Under the pieces are notes generated by a model that worked only from the letters and a program-made list of their open reading frames with translations, was not told the DNA's origin and did no database searches. 9,569 nucleotides of DNA from Dehalococcoidia bacterium (GTDB lineage: Bacteria > Chloroflexota > Dehalococcoidia > Dehalococcoidales > Fen-1064), in contig JAUYDN010000055.1 in NCBI GenBank assembly GCA_030691775.1, positions 1 through 9,569 of the forward strand, given 5' to 3'. Within the stretch, counting starts at the first letter, position 1; each line of letters opens with the position of its first letter. Positions 1 through 5,621 of this stretch are shown one piece after another. A program made the translations under genes and the position numbers.

Positions 1-118
1 ATAATCGCTCAGGGTAAACTCCGCGAAGAATCTCAGGGAGGTGCGATTTTCCCCCGCCACCAGATTCTTCGTCGTCCCGATAAAGTACAGGAGGATCGGG
101 ACTCCTCCAGAATGACAA
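1..118. repeat. Foldback (inverted-repeat) element, left copy, possibly cut by the window edge
   Basis: Two inverted repeats sit side by side. CGAAGAATCT (24-33) pairs perfectly with AGATTCTTCG (62-71). GTCCCGAT (74-81) pairs with ATCGGGAC (95-102). The element carries GGGTAAACTCCG (12-23), a tag that recurs in the elements near 4578 and 4747 and, inverted and slightly changed, near 6892. It ends in AATGACA (111-117), like other copies. No protein is supported here. I read it as one member of a dispersed, non-coding, MITE/REP-like family. Its left boundary cannot be fixed because it may start before base 1. Confidence 0.6.
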
Positions 119-140
119 GATAGACCATTTTCTAGGTAAT
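112..140 (+). promoter_or_regulatory. Possible sigma-70 promoter for the Cys-rich gene
   Basis: ATGACA (112-117) matches five of six bases of the -35 consensus. GGTAAT (135-140) matches four of six of the -10 consensus, with a 17-nt spacer. Transcription would begin near 147, just before an AGGGAA ribosome binding site (155-160). The -35 hexamer is the terminal AATGACA of the upstream repeat, so a repeat end may supply it. This is a weak match and is inferred only from consensus. Confidence 0.3.
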
Positions 141-167
141 ACACAGGAAAATTTAGGGAATATTTGA

Positions 168-671
168 TTGCCCGATATGAGTTGCACTCCAATTGCCCTT
201 AAAGGTAATATCATCTTGAGACAAAAATGTCCTTGCGAAAAATATTGTCCATATGGTAAAGGATGGGTAGATATGCACACAAACGGGAAAGAGACAACAT
301 TAGAAAAAGAGATAAAAGCATCTTTAGCGGAAGGCTACCTTCCGTGTGCGGTGGCGTTCGATATAGCCAGGAAACTCAAAATACCACCCAAAGCTGTGGG
401 CACTGCGGCAGACAGAATCGCGATAAGAATCAGTAACTGCCAGCTTGGTTGTTTTACCAAGAAGAAAGCGGTACACACGGAGGCGGACAGTGTACCCGTG
501 AGCGAATCCGTGGTCAATGGGATAACAACCTCGCTTGTCAATGGTTATTTGCCCTGCGCCACAGCTTTTAGACTGAGCCGACAGTTAGCGGTCAGCCGCC
601 AGGAAATAGGAGATGGCACTAACAAACTACGTGTGAAGATTACCAAATGCCAGCTTGGTTGTTTTGGATAA
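168..671 (+). CDS. Cys-rich small protein with two tandem LPCA...CQLGCF modules (unknown function)
   Basis: The predicted protein has 167 residues. I do not recognise the family. The N-terminus is Cys-rich: C6, then C21, C23 and C27 in a CPCEKYC cluster. Two homologous ~50-residue modules follow at residues 47-96 and 117-166, offset by exactly 70 residues and identical at 21 of 50 positions. Each contains GYLPCA, a helix-turn-helix-like stretch and a closing CQLGCF, so three Cys recur per module (C60/C91/C95 and C130/C161/C165). The pattern suggests a duplicated metal-binding or DNA-binding-like domain; that is inference. No signal peptide or membrane segment is visible. The TTG start at 168 is chosen because AGGGAA (155-160) lies 7 nt upstream; ATG at 177 (residue 4) is an alternative. 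The gene appears more AT-rich than the radC block, which could indicate transfer. It is transcribed alone and converges on radC. Confidence 0.72.
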   Translation: MPDMSCTPIALKGNIILRQKCPCEKYCPYGKGWVDMHTNGKETTLEKEIKASLAEGYLPCAVAFDIARKLKIPPKAVGTAADRIAIRISNCQLGCFTKKKAVHTEADSVPVSESVVNGITTSLVNGYLPCATAFRLSRQLAVSRQEIGDGTNKLRVKITKCQLGCFG

Positions 672-692
672 CGGGCACACCCGTTGTGTTTT
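670..692 (+). terminator. Intrinsic terminator-like hairpin overlapping the stop codon
   Basis: AACGGG (670-675), loop CACA and CCCGTT (680-685) form a 6-bp stem, followed by GTGTTTT. The stem starts inside the TAA stop (669-671) of the Cys-rich gene. The U-tract is short and interrupted, so termination may be only partial. In the other direction the hairpin is followed by A-rich sequence, so it should not terminate radC. Confidence 0.5.
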
Positions 693-730
693 ATGCATAC
701 AACGAGCCGCCTCCCACAGAGACAGTAGCC

Positions 731-1438
731 TCAGAAAATCCCCTTCGCCTTAAAGCTCAGGAACTCCGGGTTACCGATGATGAGGTGGTCGAGGACGCTG
801 ATACCCAGCAATTCCCCGGCGGCGGTCAGCTTTTTGTTCATCCCGATATCTTCCTCGGAAGGGGTGGGGTCGCCGGAGGGGTGGTTGTGGACGAGGATGA
901 CCGAGGCGGCGCTGGCGGCAATCGCTTCCTTGAACACCTCGCGCGGGTGCACAATACTCGAATCCAGACTCCCCACCGAGACCTCGCAGTGCTTGATGAC
1001 CTGCCCGCGCGTGTCAAGCAATATCGTGACGAAATATTCTTTCTTCTTTTCCTTGAGATGGTTGCGGACATAGTTCAACACGTCCGGCGGTATTTTCAGC
1101 ACCTGCTTCTCCTGGGCTTTTAGATGGCTGTCCTGCTCTACACGGCTGGCAAGCTCGAACGCCGCCTTGAGCTGGCACGCCTTCGCCGGGCCGATACCCT
1201 TCACTCGACCCATCTCCTGAACCGACGCCTGCGCCAGTCCCTTGAGACTACCGAACTCCTTGAGTAAACGCTGGGCGGTGACCATGATGGACTCCCCGGC
1301 AATCCCCCGCCCCAGAATCACGGCGAGTAGTTCCTGCGCGGAGAGCGCCTCTTCACCGTAACGCTGGAGCCGCTCCCGCGGGCGTTCCGCGACAGGCAAA
1401 TCATGGATGGTAAAAGACTTTTCTGCGGGGTTATACAC
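731..1438 (-). CDS. radC: RadC-family JAMM/MPN domain protein
   Basis: A 235-residue protein of the usual RadC length. Residues ~1-100 form the N-terminal helical region, with a helix-hairpin-helix segment (GRVKGIGPAKACQL, 78-90). The C-terminal part is the JAB/MPN fold with the metal motif HNHPSGDPTPSEED at 184-197 (H184, H186, D197) and an upstream conserved E152. The family was once called a DNA repair protein, but its enzymatic role is unsettled; the motif implies a zinc metalloprotease-like site. I prefer the GTG start at 1436-1438 because a GGAGG (1449-1453) lies 10 nt upstream. A TTG at 1460-1462 would add eight Gly/Cys-rich residues. The start overlaps the end of the upstream metallopeptidase gene by 8 nt, which suggests translational coupling as the last gene of the nfi-prfB-peptidase-radC operon. 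Confidence 0.93.
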   Translation of the reverse strand: MYNPAEKSFTIHDLPVAERPRERLQRYGEEALSAQELLAVILGRGIAGESIMVTAQRLLKEFGSLKGLAQASVQEMGRVKGIGPAKACQLKAAFELASRVEQDSHLKAQEKQVLKIPPDVLNYVRNHLKEKKKEYFVTILLDTRGQVIKHCEVSVGSLDSSIVHPREVFKEAIAASAASVILVHNHPSGDPTPSEEDIGMNKKLTAAGELLGISVLDHLIIGNPEFLSFKAKGIF

Positions 1439-2633
1439 GCCGCACCCGCCTCCGCAGTACAAAAGCGGTGACTGTAAAGAAGGGTAGCGTAAAGCTCGCT
1501 CCGACCAGCGTTAGAGGCAGTCGTAGCTTGCGACTTGTTCTGGATACGACGCCCACCGACTGTTTCCAGCGGGAGTTTAGAGTCTGCGTATCGAAGCCAT
1601 AGACTTTGTTTAACGCGCCGTCATAGGTACTGCCCTGCCGGAATGTCTCCAGTAACGCGAACATTTTGTCCTTGCCATAGGTACGGATGAGGTAGTCGAC
1701 CACCGAGTAGCTTTCTGCGTATGAAAGGTAGGACTGCTCGGCGAACGACGAGAATGGGCTGGCGAGCGTTTGCAGGGAGATGAGCTTGTTGTTGCTGATT
1801 GCCTGCGCCAGCACCTGGTTGAACGCGGATTGTAACGGACCCTCGTTGACCATCGCGATGCCTTCTTCCAGCCACACGGGTAGCTCGTTATAAGGGTTGA
1901 GCGTCATCTGGTTGGTCACGAGGTGCGTCAGCTCGTGGGCGATGGCACGCTTGCCCCAGGTTAGATTTAGAGATGATATGCCAATGGAAATAGCCCCATA
2001 GCGGGTGAAAGCTACGCCGCCAGTCCACTCCTGCGGAAAAATCATTGAACCGAGCAGGTCCTGTGAGCTTGCATAGATATAAAGGCGAACGGGTTCTTTC
2101 AGGAATGCGCCGGTATCCTGCTGGAGGCGGCTCGCAGCGTCCTGGGCGGCGGTCATTATCTCCCGCGCAAACGTATCGCCGCCCTCATACCAGAAGACGG
2201 TTATCAATCCCTGTGTCAGCTTCTGCCATTTGAAGCGGGTATCCTCGAACGTCACCTGACCCGGTGGCGTCTTCAGAGTCTCTCCAGCGCTGTCTTTGAT
2301 TACCCACCAGTATTCGATTATTGTACCGGGTGGCAGGCCGCCGGAGCGCCGCATATCCCATTTCCATTCTGCCGAGACAGATGCGGAAGGTGTGAAGGTG
2401 GGAAATGCTTCCGCGGTGACATCCACAAACCCGAGCTGTTTCACTTTATACTGCAACCGTACATCGGTGATAGGCGCATTGCTCCGGGCGGATACCTGGA
2501 AGGTCAGGTCGAGCGGGAATTTGGGGAGGGTGGTGCTTTTTGTTACCGTGATGCCTGTCTGCGCATACACTGGCGCGGCTATAGTTATCGTTAAACAGAT
2601 TGTCGTGACTAACGCTAAAAATATTTTATTCAT
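1431..2633 (-). CDS. Secreted, membrane-anchored zinc metallopeptidase (peptidase MA-like)
   Basis: A 400-residue protein. Residues 1-24 form a signal peptide (MNKIFLALVTT..., hydrophobic core, APVYAQ cleavage-like end). Residues ~25-135 look like an extracellular beta-rich region. The catalytic part has HELTH at 233-237, followed by PVWLEEG at 252-258, where E256 or E257 would be the third zinc ligand of a gluzincin. A hydrophobic segment (~371-393) followed by RRRVRRV at the C-terminus is a probable membrane anchor with a cytoplasmic basic tail. It should therefore act outside the membrane; the substrate is unknown. The ATG at 2631-2633 is chosen over an in-frame start 57 nt upstream because the signal peptide begins there and GGGGAGG (2638-2644) precedes it by 4 nt. 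It overlaps the prfB stop by 8 nt and radC by 8 nt. The family assignment rests on motif recognition, not a search. Confidence 0.88.
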   Translation of the reverse strand: MNKIFLALVTTICLTITIAAPVYAQTGITVTKSTTLPKFPLDLTFQVSARSNAPITDVRLQYKVKQLGFVDVTAEAFPTFTPSASVSAEWKWDMRRSGGLPPGTIIEYWWVIKDSAGETLKTPPGQVTFEDTRFKWQKLTQGLITVFWYEGGDTFAREIMTAAQDAASRLQQDTGAFLKEPVRLYIYASSQDLLGSMIFPQEWTGGVAFTRYGAISIGISSLNLTWGKRAIAHELTHLVTNQMTLNPYNELPVWLEEGIAMVNEGPLQSAFNQVLAQAISNNKLISLQTLASPFSSFAEQSYLSYAESYSVVDYLIRTYGKDKMFALLETFRQGSTYDGALNKVYGFDTQTLNSRWKQSVGVVSRTSRKLRLPLTLVGASFTLPFFTVTAFVLRRRVRRV

Positions 2634-3733
2634 CCTGCCTCCCCGCAATCGACCGCAAGTAAGCGGTGATAAATTCGTCCAGCTCCCCATCGAGCACCGC
2701 TTCCGTGTTGCCCGTTTCGTAACCGGTACGGTGGTCCTTCACCATCCGGTAGGGATGCAACACATAGCTCCGTATCTGGTTGCCCCACCCCGCCTCGATG
2801 CGCTTCCCCTTGAGCTTCGCCTTCTCTTCCGCCTGTTTCTCCAGTTCCTGCTCCAGCAAGCGCGAGCGCAGGATACGCATGGCGATGTCCTTATTCTGGT
2901 GCTGGCTCCGCTCGCTCTGGCAGGTCGCCACCGTACCCGTCGGCAGATGGGTGATGCGTACGGCACTGCTTGTTTTCTGCATATGCTGACCGCCGGGACC
3001 GCTACTGCGGAAAGTCTCGATTTTCAGGTCTTCGGGGTTGATTTTCAGGTCGATGCCTGTCTCTGCTTCCGGCATAACCTCAACGAGCACGAATGATGTA
3101 TGGCGGGCGTGGTCGGAATCGAATGGCGAGAGCCGCACGAGACGATGGACGCCGTGCTCGGACTTCAGGTAGCCAAAAGCGTAATCGCCATTCATCCCGA
3201 TAGTCACGCTTTTTACGCCCACTTCCTCGCCACGCGTAATATCGAGCACTTCCGCTTCATAGCCGCGGCGCTCCGCCCAGCGCAGGTACATCCTCAGCAG
3301 CATATCCGCCCAGTCCTGCGATTCGGTACCGCCGGCACCGGCGTGGATACTCAGGAGCGCGTTCCGCGGATCATACTCGCCACTGAACGCCAGCTCCATC
3401 TCGTGTTTTTCCAGTTCGGCGCCGAGACCTTCTACCTCTGATTGTATCTCATCGCGCAAAGAAACGTCTTGCTCTTCGGTCGCCAGAGTAATCAATACGG
3501 CAATGTCCGTACCTATTTTCTCTATCCCCCGCCATCTCTCCACAACCCGTTTCTGTCCGGCAAGGCGCCGCATCACAGCCCGCGCCCGGTCCTGGTCGCC
3601 CCAGAAATCCGGCTGGACCGACTGCTTTTCAAGCTGGATAATCTCTTGTTCCCGTCCCGCGATGTCAAAGACGCTCCATCAGAGCCGCAATTCTCGTCCT
3701 TAGTTCTTCCAGCTTTTCCTTCAGTTCTTCCAT
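2626..3733 (-). CDS. prfB: Peptide chain release factor 2, with programmed +1 frameshift
   Basis: RF2 recognises UGA and UAA and triggers peptide release on the ribosome. Translation starts at ATG 3731-3733, with an AGAGGA site 4 nt upstream, and reads 22 codons to an in-frame TGA at 3665-3667. A +1 shift at CTT TGA C continues as DIAGREQEIIQLEKQ and gives 368 residues in all, matching the family's usual ~365. In full numbering the RF2-specific SPF anticodon-like tripeptide is at 202-204 (RLSPFDSDHARH) and the catalytic GGQ at 247-249 (SSGPGGQHMQ). SPF rather than PxT marks RF2 and not RF1. A conventional gene caller would truncate it to a GTG start at 3576. It lies 21 nt after nfi and overlaps the metallopeptidase gene by 8 nt. 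Production is self-regulated: low RF2 slows termination at the TGA and favours the shift. Confidence 0.96.
3664..3679 (-). promoter_or_regulatory. prfB: prfB programmed +1 ribosomal frameshift site
   Basis: Read on the minus strand, the sequence is ATGGAGCGTCTTTGAC. It has the three known parts of the RF2 recoding signal: a Shine-Dalgarno-like GGAG, a 3-nt spacer (CGT), and the slippery CTT followed by TGA C, the poor termination context. The reading frame after skipping one base encodes RF2 residues without interruption into the SPF/GGQ domains. The SD-like element (GGAG) is shorter than the AGGGGG of the E. coli site. Confidence 0.95.
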
Positions 3734-3754
3734 CTATTCCTCTGAAAATATGCG

Positions 3755-4447
3755 TTACGCGTTGGAAACCACGGGTTGACCGCACAGAAGACCACCCGCC
3801 GTCCGGTGTGCCAGCCGTAATGGTTCCGGGATGCGGAAACCACACGTACTCATCAGCACCCACCTGATTGCCTGGGACAGGCTCACTTTGTGCCCGATGG
3901 AGACGTAGACCGGTTTTGTCCCGCTGCGAGTACGCACCACCGCACCGACGACCTCGTCACCGTCTTTTAAGTCCGAATTACTGCCAGCCTCTACACCAGG
4001 CTCTTCGTACGTACCAATCAACCGCGACTTGGCACAACCGATGGTTGGCACATCCAGAAGCAAACCCAGGTGTGCAGCAATACCGAACCGCCGCGGATGC
4101 GCCAGACCTTGCCCGTCCACCAGCACCAGTTCCGGGGTGACAGTCAACTGCTCGAATGCCTGTAATACGAGTGGCAACTCGCGGAAGGAAAGCAGTCCCG
4201 GCACATAGGGAAAGGGCACGTTGCCGTGCACTACTTTTACCTCGTGCAGTTCGAGTCCCGGGTAATCCAGCACTACCACGGCGGCTGTGCCTTCCCCGCG
4301 CAATCTTTGCACCGAGACATCCACTCCCGCGATTAATCTGAAATTGTCTGGAGCCTCAACCGCGGAGACAAGAGGTGCAAGCTGTTCTTGAAGGTGCACT
4401 GCCTCTCTGGTGGTTAAATCCCAGTCATGTAATTGCCTGGCAATCAT
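3755..4447 (-). CDS. nfi: Endonuclease V (deoxyinosine 3'-endonuclease)
   Basis: A 230-residue protein, the usual length for endonuclease V. The family cuts DNA (and in some members RNA) one phosphodiester 3' to a deaminated adenine. Motifs line up with the Thermotoga maritima enzyme shifted by at most one residue: AGVDVS with D43; PYVPGLLSFRE with Y81 and E90; LVDGQGLAHPRRFG with D111 and H117; GCAKSRL with K140; and RIPEPLRLAHR near 205-215. The metal ligands D43 and D111 and the catalytic E90 are all present. I start it at ATG 4445-4447, where the conserved N-terminus begins; 41 additional in-frame upstream residues look unrelated and run across the promoter and into repeat sequence. Only a weak GGGGT precedes the ATG, in keeping with a leaderless mRNA. 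It heads the operon with prfB. Confidence 0.95.
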   Translation of the reverse strand: MIARQLHDWDLTTREAVHLQEQLAPLVSAVEAPDNFRLIAGVDVSVQRLRGEGTAAVVVLDYPGLELHEVKVVHGNVPFPYVPGLLSFRELPLVLQAFEQLTVTPELVLVDGQGLAHPRRFGIAAHLGLLLDVPTIGCAKSRLIGTYEEPGVEAGSNSDLKDGDEVVGAVVRTRSGTKPVYVSIGHKVSLSQAIRWVLMSTCGFRIPEPLRLAHRTAGGLLCGQPVVSNA

Positions 4448-4453
4448 ACCCCG

Positions 4454-4482
4454 ATTATAACCAGTGGTGAGCACAGTAGCAA
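4454..4482 (-). promoter_or_regulatory. Sigma-70 promoter of the nfi-prfB operon
   Basis: On the minus strand, TTGCTA (4482-4477) and a perfect TATAAT (4459-4454) are separated by 17 nt. Seven bases after the -10 box is the nfi ATG (4447), so the predicted transcript begins at or next to the start codon. No normal Shine-Dalgarno sequence lies between. Confidence 0.65.
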
Positions 4483-4535
4483 GTAAACAGAATTTTGCCA
4501 TTACCATGAAAATAAGGGAGCCACTCACCAAATAT

Positions 4536-4669
4536 GTCATACCAGCCCCCGTATCAGAGTACGGGTTCACCGTGAACGGGGTAAACTCCGGCTGGTATCC
4601 AGAGGGAGAGAAAACGTCTGGATTCCCGCTCTAAGCCTGCCTCGCACTGGTTGCGGGGGCGGGAATGAC
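4536..4669. repeat. Modular foldback repeat element, copy near nfi
   Basis: The ends are GTCAT (4536-4540) and ATGAC (4665-4669), an inverted terminal pair. An outer stem ATACCAGC (4539-4546) pairs with GCTGGTAT (4591-4598) and encloses two hairpins: CCCGTA/TACGGG (4548-4553/4560-4565) and GTTCAC/GTGAAC (4565-4570/4572-4577, sharing one base). The tag GGGGTAAACTCCG is at 4578-4590. A second module has ATTCCCGC (4622-4629) and GCGGGAAT (4659-4666). No coding content is supported. This fits a non-autonomous MITE/REP-like repeat. Confidence 0.7.
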
Positions 4670-4720
4670 AAAAAGGAGTGTAAGTTTTCATACTTCGTGG
4701 TCCCGATGTAATCGGCATGA

Positions 4721-4817
4721 CCGATTCCAGCCCCGTGTCGTGGCACGGGGTAAACTCCGACTGGAATCCAGGAGGGGGGTGATGACCGGATTCCCGGGGG
4801 GTCAAGCCCGAGAATGA
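4721..4817. repeat. Modular foldback repeat element, second copy
   Basis: GATTCCAG (4723-4730) pairs with CTGGAATC (4761-4768). Directly inside, CCCCGTG (4731-4737) pairs with CACGGGG (4744-4750) around a TCGTGG loop. The right side of the combined stem bulges out TAAACTCCGA (4751-4760), the same tag found in the other copies. A second, imperfect stem runs from ATTCCCGG (from 4790) to CCCGAGAAT (4807-4815), with one interruption on the right arm. The layout is the same as the copy at 4536-4669, with different loop sequence. Confidence 0.68.
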
Positions 4818-4845
4818 TAAACAATCTTGATTTTGATAGACACTG

Positions 4846-4874
4846 TTGACAGCTACCAGCTGATAGTTGATACT
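4846..4874 (+). promoter_or_regulatory. Sigma-70 promoter for the PPC-domain gene
   Basis: A perfect TTGACA (4846-4851) and GATACT (4869-4874, four of six consensus bases) are separated by 17 nt. Transcription would start near 4881 and give a leader of about 90 nt before the ATG at 4971. The leader contains the tandem hairpins and the hairpin over the ribosome binding site. Confidence 0.55.
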
Positions 4875-4892
4875 TTAAGGCTAGTGAGAAGA

Positions 4893-4937
4893 TTCCCGCC
4901 TGCGCGGGAACAAGCTCCCGCCTGCGCGGGAATAAGC
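4893..4937 (+). repeat. Two tandem 22-bp units, each a GC-rich hairpin
   Basis: Units at 4894-4915 and 4916-4937 differ at one base (C4911 versus T4933). Each holds a CCCGC-CTGC-GCGGG hairpin; in the first the stem extends to TTCCCGC/GCGGGAA (4893-4899/4904-4910). Neither is followed by a U-tract, so they are not ordinary terminators. They lie inside the predicted 5' leader of the PPC gene. Confidence 0.7.
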
Positions 4938-4953
4938 TTGTCAGTTGTTACTT

Positions 4954-4966
4954 CCTCCGAAGGAGG
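4954..4966 (+). promoter_or_regulatory. Ribosome binding site inside a hairpin
   Basis: AAGGAGG (4960-4966) lies 4 nt before the ATG at 4971 and fixes the start of the PPC gene. Just upstream, CCTCC (4954-4958) is an exact complement of GGAGG (4962-4966), separated by GAA. The small stem could hide the Shine-Dalgarno sequence. No aptamer is visible. Confidence 0.55.
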
Positions 4967-4970
4967 CTTT

Positions 4971-5519
4971 ATGCAAGCTGGTGAAGGTAGGGCTGGCAGG
5001 GTGTTCGTCATCCGGCTGGAAGACGGGGACGTACTACCCGGCTGTATCGAGGAATTCGCGCAGAAGAATGGTGTTAAAAATGGTTTCGTCCTGCTGGTGG
5101 GTGGGATTGGAAGCGGACAAATCGTGGTGGGTCCACGCTACTCTGATGTTATGCCTCCGGAGCCCATGCTCGTCCCCATCGATGGCGCCCACGAGGTCGC
5201 GGCCGTGGGTGTGCTGGCACCCGGCGAGGACGGCAAAGTGGTCCTGCACATTCACGGCGCACTCGGGCGGGCAGGCCAGACAAAGACCGGTTGCCTGCGT
5301 CCCGGAGTAACTACCTGGCTCATCGGAGAAGCCATCATGTACGAGATTGTAGGCGTAAACGCGGAAAGAGTGAAGGATAAGAAGAGCGGATTTGCATTAT
5401 TACAGATAAATCCAAAGCGTGAAGCAAGAAATTCTAAACAAATTGTCATTCCAGTGCAGACTGGAATCCAGAACGCTTCCCAATTTCCCCCGGAGATTGC
5501 CGCGCTACGCTCGCAATGA
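4971..5519 (+). CDS. PPC/DUF296-domain protein with a repeat-derived C-terminal tail
   Basis: A 182-residue cytoplasmic protein. Residues ~9-147 form a PPC (DUF296) domain: GRVFVIRLEDGDVLPGCIEEF near 9-29, VGGIGSGQIVVG near 43-54, DGAHEV at 71-76, and the LHIHGALG segment with H93 and H95. Where related proteins often have a GGHL-type histidine, this has TGCLRPG with C108, so a metal site made of two His and one Cys is possible (inference). Bacterial stand-alone members have no settled function; plant members bind AT-rich DNA. The domain ends near QIN (~147). The rest, including IVIPVQTGIQNASQ, is encoded by a dispersed repeat (from ~5444) and is probably an accidental extension. The ATG at 4971 is fixed by AAGGAGG; the in-frame upstream sequence is promoter and repeat DNA. 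The flavin reductase gene follows on the same strand after 102 nt. Confidence 0.85.
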   Translation: MQAGEGRAGRVFVIRLEDGDVLPGCIEEFAQKNGVKNGFVLLVGGIGSGQIVVGPRYSDVMPPEPMLVPIDGAHEVAAVGVLAPGEDGKVVLHIHGALGRAGQTKTGCLRPGVTTWLIGEAIMYEIVGVNAERVKDKKSGFALLQINPKREARNSKQIVIPVQTGIQNASQFPPEIAALRSQ

Positions 5520-5520
5520 C
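5444..5520. repeat. Foldback repeat element overlapping the 3' end of the PPC gene
   Basis: The ends are TGTCATT (5444-5450) and AATGAC (5515-5520). The first hairpin is ATTCCAGT (5448-5455), loop GCAG, ACTGGAAT (5460-5467). The second is ATTGC (5496-5500) with GCAAT (5513-5517), with inner GCG/CGC pairing. The two-hairpin layout matches the elements at 4536-4669 and 4721-4817 but without the TAAACTCCG tag. It encodes the last ~25 residues and the stop codon of the PPC gene. Confidence 0.72.
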
Positions 5521-5621
5521 GGGAAGGGAGCAATAGGGTCGGGTTTGTCATTTGTTACTTTGAGTATTGTTTCGTGTTTCGAGCCTCGATATTCGAATTT
5601 CAACTGAAAAGGAGTCTTTCT

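Larger units (their letters stand above)
4448..4970. other. Noncoding region between divergent genes nfi and PPC gene
   Basis: This 523-nt stretch contains no credible gene. In order it holds the nfi promoter (minus strand), two complex foldback elements (~4536-4669 and ~4721-4817), a plus-strand promoter (4846-4874), a tandem pair of GC-rich hairpins (4893-4937) and a hairpin covering a Shine-Dalgarno sequence (4954-4966). Open frames across it read through the repeats and have no recognisable protein character. Confidence 0.7.

Noticed and set aside
309..335. Eight identical residues (IKASLAEG) in the Cys-rich protein and the RHH antitoxin
   Set aside because: The codons differ throughout and the surrounding sequence is unrelated. 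It is a short helix-like match and probably coincidental.
2296..3096. A 266-residue plus-strand open frame
   Set aside because: It is antisense to prfB and the metallopeptidase gene. Its sequence shows no family features and the opposite strand carries conserved motifs.
3573..3863. A 96-residue minus-strand open frame between nfi and prfB
   Set aside because: It runs in a third frame through the end of nfi and the start of prfB and has no family character. The two-frame RF2 reading accounts for this region.
4448..4570. N-terminal extension of nfi by 41 residues, including a hydrophobic segment
   Set aside because: Endonuclease V homology starts near the ATG at 4447, the extension crosses a strong promoter and repeat DNA, and the predicted protein has the family's usual length without it.
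4554..4824. Small overlapping minus-strand open frames in the repeat region
   Set aside because: They translate repeat sequence in two frames (FQSEF, IPVGVYP-like strings) with no RBS. Open frames across GC-rich foldbacks are expected by chance.
4893..4937. Possible CRISPR array from tandem 22-bp repeats
   Set aside because: Only two units, directly abutting with no spacers, and no cas genes nearby. They are tandem hairpins.
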